Shown here: positions 1 through 8,550 of the stretch, piece by piece | Layout of the letters: each line of letters begins with the position of its first letter | Numbering within the stretch: position 1 is the stretch's first letter | Source of the DNA: an uncultured Eubacteriales bacterium | Lineage (GTDB): Bacteria > Bacillota > Clostridia > TANB77 > CAG-508 | Length of the DNA: 64,000 bases | Assembly (NCBI GenBank): GCA_949288175.1 | Contig: CASEIV010000011.1 | Location: forward strand, 1-64,000 | Direction of reading: 5' to 3' | Notes under the pieces: model-generated | Told to the model about the DNA's origin: nothing | What the model saw: only the letters and a program-made list of their open reading frames with translations | Databases searched by the model: none | Translations under genes and position numbers: made by a program

Positions 1-33
1 CTGACCAATACTAATAAATCGAGGGCTTAACCA
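1..33 (+). rRNA. 23S rRNA, 3' end (partial)
   Basis: The first bases match the conserved 3' terminus of bacterial 23S rRNA: the ACTAATA and TCGAGGGCTTAACC blocks that close helix 1 of the large subunit RNA. The gene runs in from before the window, so only its last ~33 bases are visible. The 3' end is set by similarity to the Bacillus 23S terminus and may be off by a few bases. A 5S gene and tRNA-Asn follow, the usual rrn operon order. Confidence 0.85.
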
Positions 34-126
34 CAATTTTAATAAAAGAGAAAAAAATCTTAAAACTTATTTTTCATCTATGTATTTTTGAGTGTGCTAG
101 AATTTTGAAAAAATATAAAAAAGTAC

Positions 127-155
127 TTGCAAAAAATATGACAATATAGTATAAT
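127..155 (+). promoter_or_regulatory. sigma-A type promoter between 23S and 5S
   Basis: TTGCAA (127-132), a 17-base spacer and a perfect TATAAT (150-155) stand 30 bases before the 5S gene. This would give 5S and tRNA-Asn a promoter independent of the main rrn promoter. It is inferred from sequence only. Confidence 0.6.
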
Positions 156-184
156 GCAAAAGTACAATGAAAAGTTAATAATTT

Positions 185-301
185 TCTGGTGATGATGACA
201 TTTAGGGTAATACCTGTTCCCATTCCGAACACAGAAGTCAAGCCTAGGTGTGCCGAAAATACTTGTGGGTTACCCTGCTGGAAAGATAGGTTGTTGCCAG
301 A
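185..301 (+). rRNA. 5S ribosomal RNA
   Basis: This 117-base gene has the conserved 5S loop block CCCATTCCGAACACAGAAG at about 219-237. Its ends TCTGG and CCAGA pair as the terminal stem (185-189 with 297-301). It is part of the 50S subunit. It sits about 150 bases after the 23S end and 12 bases before tRNA-Asn. Confidence 0.93.
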
Positions 302-313
302 TTTTATATATAT

Positions 314-625
314 TCCTCTTTAGCTCAGTTGGTAGAGCGCTCGGCTGTCGAGCAGATCGCAAGATCAAGAAGTTAGCAGCTCTATAGGGAAACTTATAGA
401 TGAAAAAGGTGGCTAATTCGGTGGAACTCGTAACAAGTAAGGTTGACGACAATACCGAGCAAGGCGAAAGCTATGTGTAGAGACTTTACACCACCTACCT
501 AAGTCGAAAGATATGGTAAAGATAAAGTCCAGACTACAAATTATATAGAAATATATAATGCTAATGAAAGTTAGTGTAGTGCAGTAACCGATAGGTCGTT
601 GGTTCGAGTCCAACAAGAGGAGCCA
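314..625 (+). tRNA. tRNA-Asn(GUU) interrupted by a group I intron
   Basis: Exon 1 (314-348) and exon 2 (585-625) join into a standard 76-base tRNA including an encoded CCA. The acceptor stem is TCCTCTT with AAGAGGA, followed by a normal D arm, the anticodon loop CTGTTAA and the T arm GGTTCGAGTCC. The anticodon GTT identifies asparagine. The anticodon stem is CTCGG/CCGAT with one mismatch at the outer pair. The unspliced sequence cannot form an anticodon loop, because 236 bases separate U35 and U36. This gene therefore depends on splicing of the intron. It lies just after 5S and is followed by a terminator. Confidence 0.9.
349..584 (+). ncRNA. group I self-splicing intron (IC3-like) in tRNA-Asn
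   Basis: The 236-base insert follows a U at the 5' splice site and ends in G (584), as group I introns do. The R motif GTGTAGAGAC is at 475-484. P7 forms from GACTTTA (482-488) and TAAAGTC (523-529). The S-type block AAGATAAAGTCCAG lies at about 519-532. AATTCGGTGGAA and ATACCGAGC resemble core segments of the Azoarcus tRNA-Ile intron, which is class IC3. A candidate internal guide GCAGCT (376-381) pairs with the exon end GGCTGT and gives the U-G wobble at the splice site. No open reading frame lies inside it. Class and guide are my inference from motif matches. Confidence 0.9.
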
Positions 626-626
626 T

Positions 627-662
627 AAAATAGCAGATAAGAAATTATCTGTTATTTTTTTT
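627..662 (+). terminator. intrinsic terminator after tRNA-Asn
   Basis: The arms AATAGCAGATAA (629-640) and TTATCTGTTATT (645-656) form a stem followed by a run of eight T. It ends the rRNA/tRNA transcript. Confidence 0.85.
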
Positions 663-723
663 GCTTGTTCGCTAGTTTTTTTATTAGAAATCATATATAC
701 TGTAAACAAGGATGTGAAAATAT

Positions 724-1107
724 ATGATAAAAATATGTGAAATATGCAATGGCAAATTTGAAACAAAATCTTCTACAAGAATATATTGCTATCATTGTAG
801 TGGAGAATCCACAAGGAATGATAATGCAACAAGAAAACATCAAAAAACAATATTACGAAGAAGTATGAAAATACAAGCAATTAAATTATTAGGTGGAAAA
901 TGTTCTATATGTGGTTATAATAAATGTATAGATGCATTAGAGTTTCATCACGAAAATCCAAATGAAAAAGAATTTAAATTAGGTTCAGGAAATACAATGG
1001 CATGGAAAGAATATAAGCAAGAAGCTTTAAAATGTATATTAGTATGTTCTAATTGTCATAAAGAGATACATAGTAAATTAGGATACTTGTATAATGAAAA
1101 AATTTAA
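724..1107 (+). CDS. HNH endonuclease-like zinc protein
   Basis: This 127-residue protein has two Cys-rich parts. The N-terminal zinc ribbon has CEIC near residue 5 and CYHC near 22. The C-terminal HNH-type fold has CSIC near 60, the FHH of LEFHHENP near 72, and a CSNCH-KEIH segment near 107-113. The layout matches small free-standing HNH nucleases of phage and mobile-element origin. It follows the intron-bearing tRNA-Asn by about 100 bases but lies outside the intron and has its own GGATG ribosome site. A role in intron homing is possible but not shown. It could instead be a phage remnant or a nucleic-acid-binding protein without nuclease activity. Confidence 0.7.
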   Translation: MIKICEICNGKFETKSSTRIYCYHCSGESTRNDNATRKHQKTILRRSMKIQAIKLLGGKCSICGYNKCIDALEFHHENPNEKEFKLGSGNTMAWKEYKQEALKCILVCSNCHKEIHSKLGYLYNEKI

Positions 1108-1263
1108 ATTATATAAAAATGCAAATATTAAAATGGCAATATTATGATGTGATTTATAAAATGTAGAAAGTTATTATATAATATTAAAGATAAAAAAAAA
1201 TTAAATAATATAAAAGAATGTATTTAATGCCATTATCGAAAATTGATATGAAAGGAAAATAAA

Positions 1264-1611
1264 ATGATAAGAAATATAATTTTTGATTTAGGAAATGTGA
1301 TTATAAATTATAATCAAAAACAAATAATCAATAACTTTACTAAAAAAGAAGAAGAAATAAAATACATATATGATGAAATTTTTCATGCTCCAGAGTGGGA
1401 ATTAATGGATTTAGGAAATATTACTAATGATGAATTAATAGAAGTAATCAATAAAAGAAGTGAATTTAAATATCAAAAATTAACAGAGGATTTTTTGCAT
1501 GAATGGTACAAAAAACAACCAATTAACAGAGAAATTGTAGAAATAGCAAAAAAATTAAAGAAAAATGAATATAATTTATTTGTTTTATCTAATATGGCTA
1601 ATTTAACATAA
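1264..1611 (+). pseudogene. HAD-family hydrolase, C-terminally truncated
   Basis: The N-terminus IIFDLGNVI carries HAD motif I as DxxN-type FDLGN, and motif II is visible as VLSN near residue 108. The reading frame stops at 115 residues, just after motif II, where HAD subfamily IA enzymes normally run to about 200. Motif III (Lys) and motif IV (acidic pair) are absent. The stop sits at the edge of the terminator hairpin at 1610, which suggests a deletion that fused the hairpin to the gene. A strong AAAGGAAA site precedes ATG 1264. It is probably non-functional as a phosphatase. No in-frame CGG is involved here. Confidence 0.7.
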
Positions 1612-1645
1612 AAATATGAAGCTAATTTGTAGCTTCATATTTTTT
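1610..1645. terminator. bidirectional terminator between HAD fragment and udk
   Basis: The perfect inverted repeat AAAAATATGAAGCTA / TAGCTTCATATTTTT with T-runs on both strands serves the two convergent genes. Confidence 0.85.
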
Positions 1646-2261
1646 ACAAAGTATATAAAATATTTTTAATTTGCTCTTTAATCATATTCAGTGCAACTTT
1701 ATTATTACCACCTTCAGGAACAATAATGTCAGCATTTTTTTTACTATATTCAACAAATTGCTCATGCATAGGTTTCACAGTAGAGCAGTATTGTTCAATA
1801 ACAGAATCAATGCTTCTTCCACGTTCATTCACATCACGAACAAGTCTTCTAATAAAACGGATATCTGCATCTGTATCAACAAAAATCTTAATATCCATTA
1901 AGTTTCTAAGTTCTTCATTTTCAAAAATAAGAATACCTTCAACAAGAATAATTTTTTTTGGCTCAACCAAGACCGTTTCTTTTTCTCTATTGTGCTTAAC
2001 AAAAGAATAAACAGGACGCTCAATAGATTTACCTTGTTTTAACAGTTGCAAATGTTGTACTAAGATATCTGTATCAAAAGCAAGAGGATGGTCATAATTT
2101 AATTTTTGACGTTCCTCAAAAGTAAGTTCATCATGTTGTTTATAATAAAAATCATGACAAAGAACTGTAATATCATCTCCAAATTCTTTTTTCAAATTTT
2201 CAGCCAAAGTAGTTTTACCAGATCCACTACCACCGGCTATTCCAATAATTATAGGTGTCAT
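1644..2261 (-). CDS. udk: uridine kinase
   Basis: Uridine kinase phosphorylates uridine and cytidine in pyrimidine salvage. The 205-residue protein has the P-loop GGSGSGKTT near residues 9-17, then the CHDFYY and NYDHP substrate motifs, an ILVEGIL Walker B strand and the RRLVRDVNERG LID region. All are typical of bacterial Udk at normal length. The start is the ATG at 2261, because AAAGGA lies seven bases upstream; the earlier ATG at 2276 overlaps that ribosome site. It is a single-gene unit convergent with the HAD fragment. Confidence 0.93.
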   Translation of the reverse strand: MTPIIIGIAGGSGSGKTTLAENLKKEFGDDITVLCHDFYYKQHDELTFEERQKLNYDHPLAFDTDILVQHLQLLKQGKSIERPVYSFVKHNREKETVLVEPKKIILVEGILIFENEELRNLMDIKIFVDTDADIRFIRRLVRDVNERGRSIDSVIEQYCSTVKPMHEQFVEYSKKNADIIVPEGGNNKVALNMIKEQIKNILYTL

Positions 2262-2276
2262 AATATATCCTTTCAT

Positions 2277-2597
2277 TATATTATTAAATTCTCTATATAT
2301 TATAAGCTAATTTTCTACATATCACAAGTATAAAGCTAGAAATGTCCTAAAAAAGTATAAATTATTTACTATTTTTTGTTTTATTTAATAGTTTTTATTG
2401 GAAATTATATATAATAAAAAGCAAAGAACTGAAATATAATTAAACAAGCATATTTTAATCAGTATATGTGGATACAAAAAATATTCAAAATATTTAGAAA
2501 AACCATTTACATTTTGAAAAAATTTGTATAAAATATATTAAAATGTGTTAATTTGTCATAAACGAAAGAAAATCAAAAAGTGAAAGGGAGTATATCA
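2277..2597. other. intergenic region between divergent udk and glycosyltransferase
   Basis: This is 321 bases of AT-rich sequence between divergent genes. A possible weak promoter for the downstream gene is TTGAAA at 2514 with TATTAA at 2536. I see no gene, repeat or stable hairpin otherwise. Confidence 0.4.
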
Positions 2598-3893
2598 ATG
2601 AAAATATTGATGTTAACATGGGAATACCCACCAAGAGTAGTAGGAGGAATTGCAAGAGTTGTATATGATTTATCAAGAACTTTATTGAAAGATGGTCATG
2701 ATGTAACAGTAGTTACCTATAAAGATGGTGATGCACCATATTTTGAAGATGATAAAGGAGTAAAAGTATATAGAGTAGATAATTATATGATAAATCCAAA
2801 TAACTTCATAGATTGGATAATGCAGTTAAATTTTAGTTTAATAGCAAAAGCAAATGAAATTATAGCAGAACAAGGAAATTTTGATGTCATTCATGCACAT
2901 GATTGGTTAGTAGCATATGCAGCAAAAACATTAAAAAATTCATATAATATACCAATTGTTGCAACAATTCATGCAACAGAAGCTGGAAGAAATAGTGGGA
3001 TTCATGATGAAACACAAAGATATATAAATGATACAGAATGGATGTTAACATATGAAGCATCAGAAGTAATCGTAAATAGTAATTATATGAAAAATGAATT
3101 ACAAAGATTATTTGGATTACCTTATGAAAAGATAAATGTCGTACCAAATGGTGTAAATTTAAATTTATTTAATGGTGTTGAAAGAGACTATACATTTAGA
3201 AGAAGATTTGCTATGGATAATGAAAAAATCATTTTATTCATGGGAAGATTGGTTTATGAAAAAGGTGTGCAACATTTAATTAGTGCTATGCCAAAAATTT
3301 TAAATGGATATCATGATTCAAAATTAGTTATCTGTGGAAAAGGCGGAATGCTAGATGAATTACAAGCACAAGTAAACGCTATGGGAATTGCCAATAAAGT
3401 GTATTTCGCAGGATATATGAATGGAAAAGATGTACAAAAAATGTATAAAGCAGCAGATATATCAGTATTTCCGAGTACATATGAACCATTTGGAATCGTA
3501 GCATTAGAAGCTATGTTATCAGAAAATCCAATAGTTGTATCAGATATAGGAGGATTAAACGAAATTGTACAACATAGAGAAAATGGAATGAAAGCATATT
3601 GCGGAAATCCAAACTCTATCGCAGACTCTATTCTAGAATTATTATATGATCACAAATTATGTGCAGATATAACGAAAAAGGCAAAAAATAAGGTAAGAAA
3701 TGAATATAATTGGAACAAGATTGCACAAGATACGCATTTTACATATCAAAAGGCAATTTGTCAATCAATGGCAGAAAAACAAAAAAGAGAACTTGAACAA
3801 GAAAGAGCTAAGAAAACGAAAAAGACAATTAAAGGTGATAATGAAATTACGAATTTACTTAACTTTAGAAAACGTCATCAGGCTTATGCTTAG
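2598..3893 (+). CDS. family 4 glycosyltransferase, glycogen-synthase-like
   Basis: The GT-B fold protein is 431 residues long. The N-terminal domain begins MLTWEYPPRVVGGIARVV, the glycogen/starch-synthase-like nucleotide-sugar loop. HAHDWL is near residue 101. The C-terminal domain has GRLVYEKG and the conserved ExxxxE element in EPFGIVALEAM near residue 300. A Lys/Glu-rich tail ends it. The start ATG 2598 has AGGGAG eight bases upstream. It probably transfers glucose to an alpha-glucan; a phosphorylase (glgP) is encoded about 50 kb downstream. Other hexose-transfer roles are possible. A fold-back element begins eight bases after the stop. Confidence 0.8.
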   Translation: MKILMLTWEYPPRVVGGIARVVYDLSRTLLKDGHDVTVVTYKDGDAPYFEDDKGVKVYRVDNYMINPNNFIDWIMQLNFSLIAKANEIIAEQGNFDVIHAHDWLVAYAAKTLKNSYNIPIVATIHATEAGRNSGIHDETQRYINDTEWMLTYEASEVIVNSNYMKNELQRLFGLPYEKINVVPNGVNLNLFNGVERDYTFRRRFAMDNEKIILFMGRLVYEKGVQHLISAMPKILNGYHDSKLVICGKGGMLDELQAQVNAMGIANKVYFAGYMNGKDVQKMYKAADISVFPSTYEPFGIVALEAMLSENPIVVSDIGGLNEIVQHRENGMKAYCGNPNSIADSILELLYDHKLCADITKKAKNKVRNEYNWNKIAQDTHFTYQKAICQSMAEKQKRELEQERAKKTKKTIKGDNEITNLLNFRKRHQAYA

Positions 3894-3901
3894 GAACATT
3901 A

Positions 3902-4245
3902 GGGACGTGTCAAATTGGACATTTTTATCCCCAAAGGGACAGAATGAATTATCTTTTAAATCAATGATATTATAAAAATATAGAATATAAAGCCATTACA
4001 CAATTTTGTATAAGCTAAATTTTCATAGAAATTCTTTAATAAAAAAGTGAGCCTCTCTCATTGTTGCTATCAATCATAAGCAAAATGAGCATTCCTCACT
4101 TTTTTATTTTAGAATTTCTAAATTCAAATTTAGATACGCAAAATTGTTTCATTCTTTTATATTCTATATTTTTTCTATTTTATAGATTTTATAAAGATTC
4201 GTCCTGTCCCTTTGGGGATAAAAATGTCCAATTTGACACGTCTCC
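3902..4245. repeat. nested fold-back element with REP-like outer arms (copy 1)
   Basis: The outer arms 3902-3942 and 4204-4245 are a ~41-base near-perfect inverted repeat holding GGGACGTGTC and CCCCAAAGGGACAG. Inside is a second imperfect inverted repeat (about 3977-4033 against 4110-4171) that is also present at 56148-56522. A short stem GTGAG...CTCAC (about 4047-4102) forms the tip. The only open frame here (4061-4300) follows the arm and lacks coding character. The element fills the gap between the glycosyltransferase gene and era. Confidence 0.8.
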
Positions 4246-4365
4246 AATAGGAAAAATTTTAAGAAATTTCACAAATTCTACAAATTTAGCAAAAAAATAG
4301 TGTATAATATAAACATGAAACAATAAACAAGAAGATGGATGTTTTAAGAAAGGATGAAATAAAAT

Positions 4366-5268
4366 ATGGCAGAATTTAAATCAGGATTTGTAACTTTAAT
4401 TGGAAGAACAAATGTAGGAAAATCAACGCTTTTAAATTTATTAGTAGGTGAAAAGGTAGCAGCAATTGCTAACAAAGTACAAACAACAAGAACAGCGATA
4501 AAGGGGATAGTCAATAGAGCTAATTCGCAAATTATTTTTACAGATACACCAGGAATACATAAACCCAAACATAGACTGAATGAAACAATGAATGAAACCT
4601 CTTTTGCAAGTATACCAGATGCAGATGTTTTACTTTTTTTAATCGAAGCAACAAGTGAAGATATAGGAAAAGGAGATAGACTTATTTTAGAAAAAATAAA
4701 AGAAACAAAAAGAAAAACAATACTCATTATTAATAAAATTGATTTAGTGAAAAGAGAAACCTTATTGAGATTGATTGATATATATAGTAAAGAATATGAT
4801 TTTGAAGCAGTCATACCAATATCTGCAACAAATGCAAAATATCGAGAACCTATTTTAAAAGAAATTGAAAAGAACCTAAAAGAAGGTCCTGCATATTATG
4901 ATATAGAAGAATATACAGATCAAACGATGAGACAATTAGCAGAGGAAACGATTAGAGAGAAAGCTTTAAAATTATTACAAGATGAAGTGCCACATGGAAT
5001 TTATGTAGAAGTGGAAAAAATGAAATTGCGAAAAAATAAAAATGGAGAAGAGATTTATGATATAGAAGCAACCATTTATTGCTTGCGAGAATCTCACAAG
5101 GGAATTATTATTGGAAAAAATGGAGAAATGCTAAAAAGAATTGGAAGAGCAGCAAGAATAGATATGGAAGAAAATTTTGGAATAAAAATTAATTTGAAAA
5201 CTTGGGTAAAAGTAAAGGAAGATTGGATAGATAATCCATCTATTGTCAACAAATTCAAATTGCAATAA
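4366..5268 (+). CDS. era: GTPase Era
   Basis: Era is an essential GTPase that binds the 3' end of 16S rRNA and assists 30S assembly. The 300-residue protein has G1 GRTNVGKS near residue 13 (Thr where most Era have Pro), the QTTR switch I, DTPG at about 63-66, NKID near 124 and SATN near 153. A C-terminal KH domain carries GIIIGKNGEMLKRIG. Length and domain order are normal. AAAGGATG precedes ATG 4366. yqzL and recO follow, the order seen in many Bacillota. Confidence 0.97.
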   Translation: MAEFKSGFVTLIGRTNVGKSTLLNLLVGEKVAAIANKVQTTRTAIKGIVNRANSQIIFTDTPGIHKPKHRLNETMNETSFASIPDADVLLFLIEATSEDIGKGDRLILEKIKETKRKTILIINKIDLVKRETLLRLIDIYSKEYDFEAVIPISATNAKYREPILKEIEKNLKEGPAYYDIEEYTDQTMRQLAEETIREKALKLLQDEVPHGIYVEVEKMKLRKNKNGEEIYDIEATIYCLRESHKGIIIGKNGEMLKRIGRAARIDMEENFGIKINLKTWVKVKEDWIDNPSIVNKFKLQ

Positions 5269-5338
5269 GTTTGTTGAATAATAAAATCAAAACTGCAAAA
5301 GATAATAGTGAAAACTAAAAAAATGGAGATGATAGCTT

Positions 5339-5521
5339 ATGATAAAAAAGATTGCATGGGAAGCATTTAAAAATACTGGAGATATTAATATGTATTTAGA
5401 ATTAAAACAAATAGAAAATATAGAAGATAAAATAGAAAAAAACGATTTAAAAACGGAAAAAGAAAATATCAAAGAGAGTTTTATAGAAAAAGAGAATTTT
5501 AAAGGAAAAGAAGAAATATAA
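5339..5521 (+). CDS. yqzL: YqzL family small protein
   Basis: The 60-residue protein begins MIKKIAWEAFKNTGDINMYL, matching the short YqzL family (W-x-F-x-x-T-G-x-I-x-x-Y-L). That family lies between era and recO in Bacillus and Clostridium. The function is unknown. The second half is a very charged Lys/Glu stretch longer than in Bacillus YqzL. TGGAGAT precedes the ATG. It is a real gene despite its size, because position and motif agree. Confidence 0.85.
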   Translation: MIKKIAWEAFKNTGDINMYLELKQIENIEDKIEKNDLKTEKENIKESFIEKENFKGKEEI

Positions 5522-5545
5522 AATTCAATTTAGAGGGAAGATAAA

Positions 5546-6274
5546 ATGGCAACAGTAAAAGTAAAAGGAATTATATTATCTGAAAACAATATGGGTGATT
5601 ATGATAAAATGCTAACAATTTTAACACCTAATTTTGGAAAGATATCATGTTCTGCTAAAGGGGCGAGAAGACCGAAAAGTGCTCTTTTAGCAGGAACACA
5701 ATTATTTTGTTTTGGTGAGTTTTTATTGTATCAAGGGACAAGTACATATCATATAAATTCATGTGAGATAATAGAAATGTTTTATAAAATACGAACAGAT
5801 TTAGATAAATTAAAATATGCAATACATATCAATAAAATAGTACAAGATGTGACAGATGAGAATGAAAACTGTTATCAGATACTTCAATTATATTTAAATA
5901 CATTATATATGTTATCAGAAACGCAAAAAGATAAAGAATTAATTGTTAGCATTTTTAAGCTAAGATTATTATCTATATTAGGATTTATGCCTAGAGTGAT
6001 GGCTTGTGTTACTTGTAGAGAAAAAGAACAGTTATCCTACTTTAGTATACGTGATAATGGATTTAAATGCGAACCATGTAGTAGACAAGATAAATCTTCT
6101 CTATATATGTCAGAAAGTACAAAAAATGCAATTAAATATACTGTTTCAGCTCCAGCGAAAAAACTATTTTCGTTTGAATTAAAAAATGAAGCTTTAGAGG
6201 AATTTAAACTGATTACAAGAATATATTTTAATGAAAAAATGGAAAAAGAATATAAGGTGGAAGAAATCTTTTAA
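5546..6274 (+). CDS. recO: DNA repair protein RecO
   Basis: RecO loads RecA on SSB-coated DNA in the RecFOR pathway. The 242-residue protein has an N-terminal OB fold (VKGIILSENNMGDYDKML) and a helical domain. Its zinc site is four cysteines, with CVTC near residue 153 and CEPC near 174. Length is normal. It starts 24 bases after yqzL with GAGGGAAG before the ATG, so the three genes era, yqzL and recO read as one operon. Confidence 0.94.
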   Translation: MATVKVKGIILSENNMGDYDKMLTILTPNFGKISCSAKGARRPKSALLAGTQLFCFGEFLLYQGTSTYHINSCEIIEMFYKIRTDLDKLKYAIHINKIVQDVTDENENCYQILQLYLNTLYMLSETQKDKELIVSIFKLRLLSILGFMPRVMACVTCREKEQLSYFSIRDNGFKCEPCSRQDKSSLYMSESTKNAIKYTVSAPAKKLFSFELKNEALEEFKLITRIYFNEKMEKEYKVEEIF

Positions 6275-6359
6275 AAATAGGTTGAAAAAAAGAAAAATAA
6301 CATATATAATAAACATATATCATAAATTAGAAAACAGGAAAGAGAAGGGAGCGATTTTT

Positions 6360-6887
6360 ATGAAAATAAAAATAATAGGAAAGGAACTAAAGATAACAGA
6401 AGCAATAAACGATTATGTTGAAAAAAAATTAGACAGAATTGATAAATATTTTGAAGATGCAGAAGCAGATGTTACTTTAAGAACAGAAAAAAATGAACAA
6501 ATAGCAGAAATATGTGTATTAGCAGGTGGAGAAAAATATAGAGCAGTAACAGAAGATAAAGATATGTATGCGTCAATAGATAAAGATATAGATATATTAG
6601 AAGGACAAATTAGAAAAGCAAAAACAAAAAAAGAAAAAATGCTAAGAGAAGGTAGTATCAAAACAATGGATTTATCAGAGGACAAAGTTTCTGATATAAC
6701 AAATGAAATCATTAAAACTTCATATTATGAAATTAAACCAATGTTACCAGAAGATGCAGTACTAAAATTACAAGAAAAACCAACACATAATTTCCTAACA
6801 TTTATCAATGTAGAAACAGGAAAAGTGAATGTTATACATAAATTAAAAGATGGTAAAAATTATGGTTTAGTAGAACCAGAAGCATAG
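6360..6887 (+). CDS. hpf: ribosome hibernation promoting factor, long form
   Basis: Long HPF dimerises 70S ribosomes into inactive 100S particles. The 175-residue protein has the N-terminal S30AE domain (MKIKIIGKELKITEAINDYV) and the C-terminal dimerisation domain with HNFLTFINVETGKVNVIH. An open frame extends upstream into recO, but the ATG at 6360 is preceded by GAAGGGAG and matches the family start. A strong terminator follows the stop. Confidence 0.94.
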   Translation: MKIKIIGKELKITEAINDYVEKKLDRIDKYFEDAEADVTLRTEKNEQIAEICVLAGGEKYRAVTEDKDMYASIDKDIDILEGQIRKAKTKKEKMLREGSIKTMDLSEDKVSDITNEIIKTSYYEIKPMLPEDAVLKLQEKPTHNFLTFINVETGKVNVIHKLKDGKNYGLVEPEA

Positions 6888-6896
6888 AAATAAATA

Positions 6897-6933
6897 AATA
6901 TAGCTAACCTATTATTTAGGTTAGCTATATTTG
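6897..6933 (+). terminator. terminator after hpf
   Basis: The perfect inverted repeat ATATAGCTAACCT / AGGTTAGCTATAT has a short loop and a T-rich end. Confidence 0.8.
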
Positions 6934-6965
6934 AAATTGGAATACTTACATTATGGGGGAATAAA

Positions 6966-8423
6966 ATGAAGCAAAGGAAAAATATAATCATATTTATCAT
7001 CACCATGATTTTATCAGTCATTGTTTTATGGTTTTTCGTAACAGGATATTATTCTATTGATACATACAGAATATATTCTCAAGGATATATAGACTATGCA
7101 ACAAAAGATGCATATATAAGAGATGGTAGATTATTTTCAGCTTTCATATTTGTGTTGGTAGGATTGATTAATCCAGAAATAATGGTTGTGTATATTATAA
7201 ATATTATCATTGCGATTGCCATTTTATCACTTTGTGTTATACAAATATATCATCTGATTGAAAGATACAAAAAATTAGAAAAAGCAAGAAGTAAGATAAT
7301 AGCATTTATGTTTAGTTATACATATATCTTTAATTATTTAATCGTAGATGTACTTAAATTTATTGACAGTTTTATAATTGCAACAAGTATATTATTATTT
7401 ATCATTGCTATAAAAAAAATAGTTATAGAAAAAAAGAATATAGTAGGTTTGGTATTAACGATATTAGGGGTTATATGTTATCAAGGAACAATACCTGTAT
7501 TTATTGCGACAGCAATATTTGTAACATTACTAGAGAATAAAAAAATCAATAAAGAATATTTTAAAAGAATATTACCATGCGCGATTTCGATTTTTATAGC
7601 TACTTTGTTAAGTGTTGCTATTGTAAAACTTGTACCAATCATAACACATATGGAAATGACTGATAGAATTACAATTAGTAATATAAGCGAAAATATAGAG
7701 AAAAATTTGATGAATATGAGTAGAATTATTTTTAATTCATTTTATATGTTTCCACCATATGTATGGATAGGAATATCACTTTTTATTATATGCATATCTA
7801 TTATTATGGGGATAAAGGAAAAGAAAATTGAATTTTCTATAAATGTGCTGTTCATATTTATGTCATTTATAGCTTCTTTGTTAGTTATGTTTCCAATTCA
7901 AAGTTTATGGGAAAGGGCAAGAATCGTTTTAGTATTAGGACAAGTTATTAGTGCTATGCTTATATATATATACTGTACAAATTTCGAAAATGAAAAAATG
8001 AATTTATATAAAAAAATGATTGTTAGTATAACAATTATATATTTTATAATAACCATCATTTCTATTATGAAAAGTACATATGATTATAAATTGGGAAATA
8101 TGATTGATAAAGCGTTCTCAGAGAAAATTGAAAATGAAATTATAAGATTACAAAATGAGGGAATACAGATACATAAAATAGGGATAAGATATGCTGTAAA
8201 TGATAAGAAAAATACAGAATATGGAAAGCTGGTATTTGAACAATCAACATATTTAAATGGGATATATTCAGTACTTTTACATGAGTTTTATACAGGAAGA
8301 TGTTTAATGAACGTTCAAGATTTTACAGAAGAATTAGAACAAACATATTTTGAAAATCCAAGTGAAGAAGCAGTACAATTTAAAAATATAAATGATGTAT
8401 TATATATATTAGTTGATTTATAA
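6966..8423 (+). CDS. polytopic membrane protein, glucosyltransferase (GtrII-like)
   Basis: The 485-residue protein has about ten hydrophobic helices. The first is at 7-28, and others cluster at 55-85, 105-150, 160-190, 200-225, 255-320 and 345-370. The early loop after helix 1 holds YSIDTYR...YIRDGRLFSAF, with acidic and Arg residues in the place where lipid-linked sugar transferases of the GtrII type keep catalytic groups. The C-terminal 100 residues are soluble. It probably moves a sugar from a polyprenol carrier to a surface polymer. The family call is from pattern only. It stands alone between two terminators. Confidence 0.55.
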   Translation: MKQRKNIIIFIITMILSVIVLWFFVTGYYSIDTYRIYSQGYIDYATKDAYIRDGRLFSAFIFVLVGLINPEIMVVYIINIIIAIAILSLCVIQIYHLIERYKKLEKARSKIIAFMFSYTYIFNYLIVDVLKFIDSFIIATSILLFIIAIKKIVIEKKNIVGLVLTILGVICYQGTIPVFIATAIFVTLLENKKINKEYFKRILPCAISIFIATLLSVAIVKLVPIITHMEMTDRITISNISENIEKNLMNMSRIIFNSFYMFPPYVWIGISLFIICISIIMGIKEKKIEFSINVLFIFMSFIASLLVMFPIQSLWERARIVLVLGQVISAMLIYIYCTNFENEKMNLYKKMIVSITIIYFIITIISIMKSTYDYKLGNMIDKAFSEKIENEIIRLQNEGIQIHKIGIRYAVNDKKNTEYGKLVFEQSTYLNGIYSVLLHEFYTGRCLMNVQDFTEELEQTYFENPSEEAVQFKNINDVLYILVDL

Positions 8424-8434
8424 GCTAAGACAAT

Positions 8435-8464
8435 AAAAAGGCAGGAAATCAAATCCTGCCTTTA
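8435..8464. terminator. terminator after membrane glucosyltransferase-like gene
   Basis: AAAAAGGCAGGA pairs with TCCTGCCTTT around a short loop. It lies between convergent genes and may serve both strands. Confidence 0.75.
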
Positions 8465-8550
8465 TGTATTTTAGATAAAATATATAAAAACAAAATTTAA
8501 CTTTCTGCCTAAAACGAATATACTATTCGTATATTAAAGGTGTAAAACAA

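Noticed and set aside
413-766. Minus-strand reading frame of 117 codons over the tRNA-Asn and intron
   Set aside because: It contains the familiar DSNQRP-type string that arises from antisense tRNA 3' ends; it overlaps structural RNA and has no ribosome site.
1264-1611. HAD fragment as an eighth CGG frameshift
   Set aside because: There is no CGG in the frame; the end coincides with a terminator hairpin, so a deletion is more likely.
4061-4300. 79-codon reading frame inside the fold-back element before era
   Set aside because: It simply reads through the palindrome arm, and no homologous protein is apparent.
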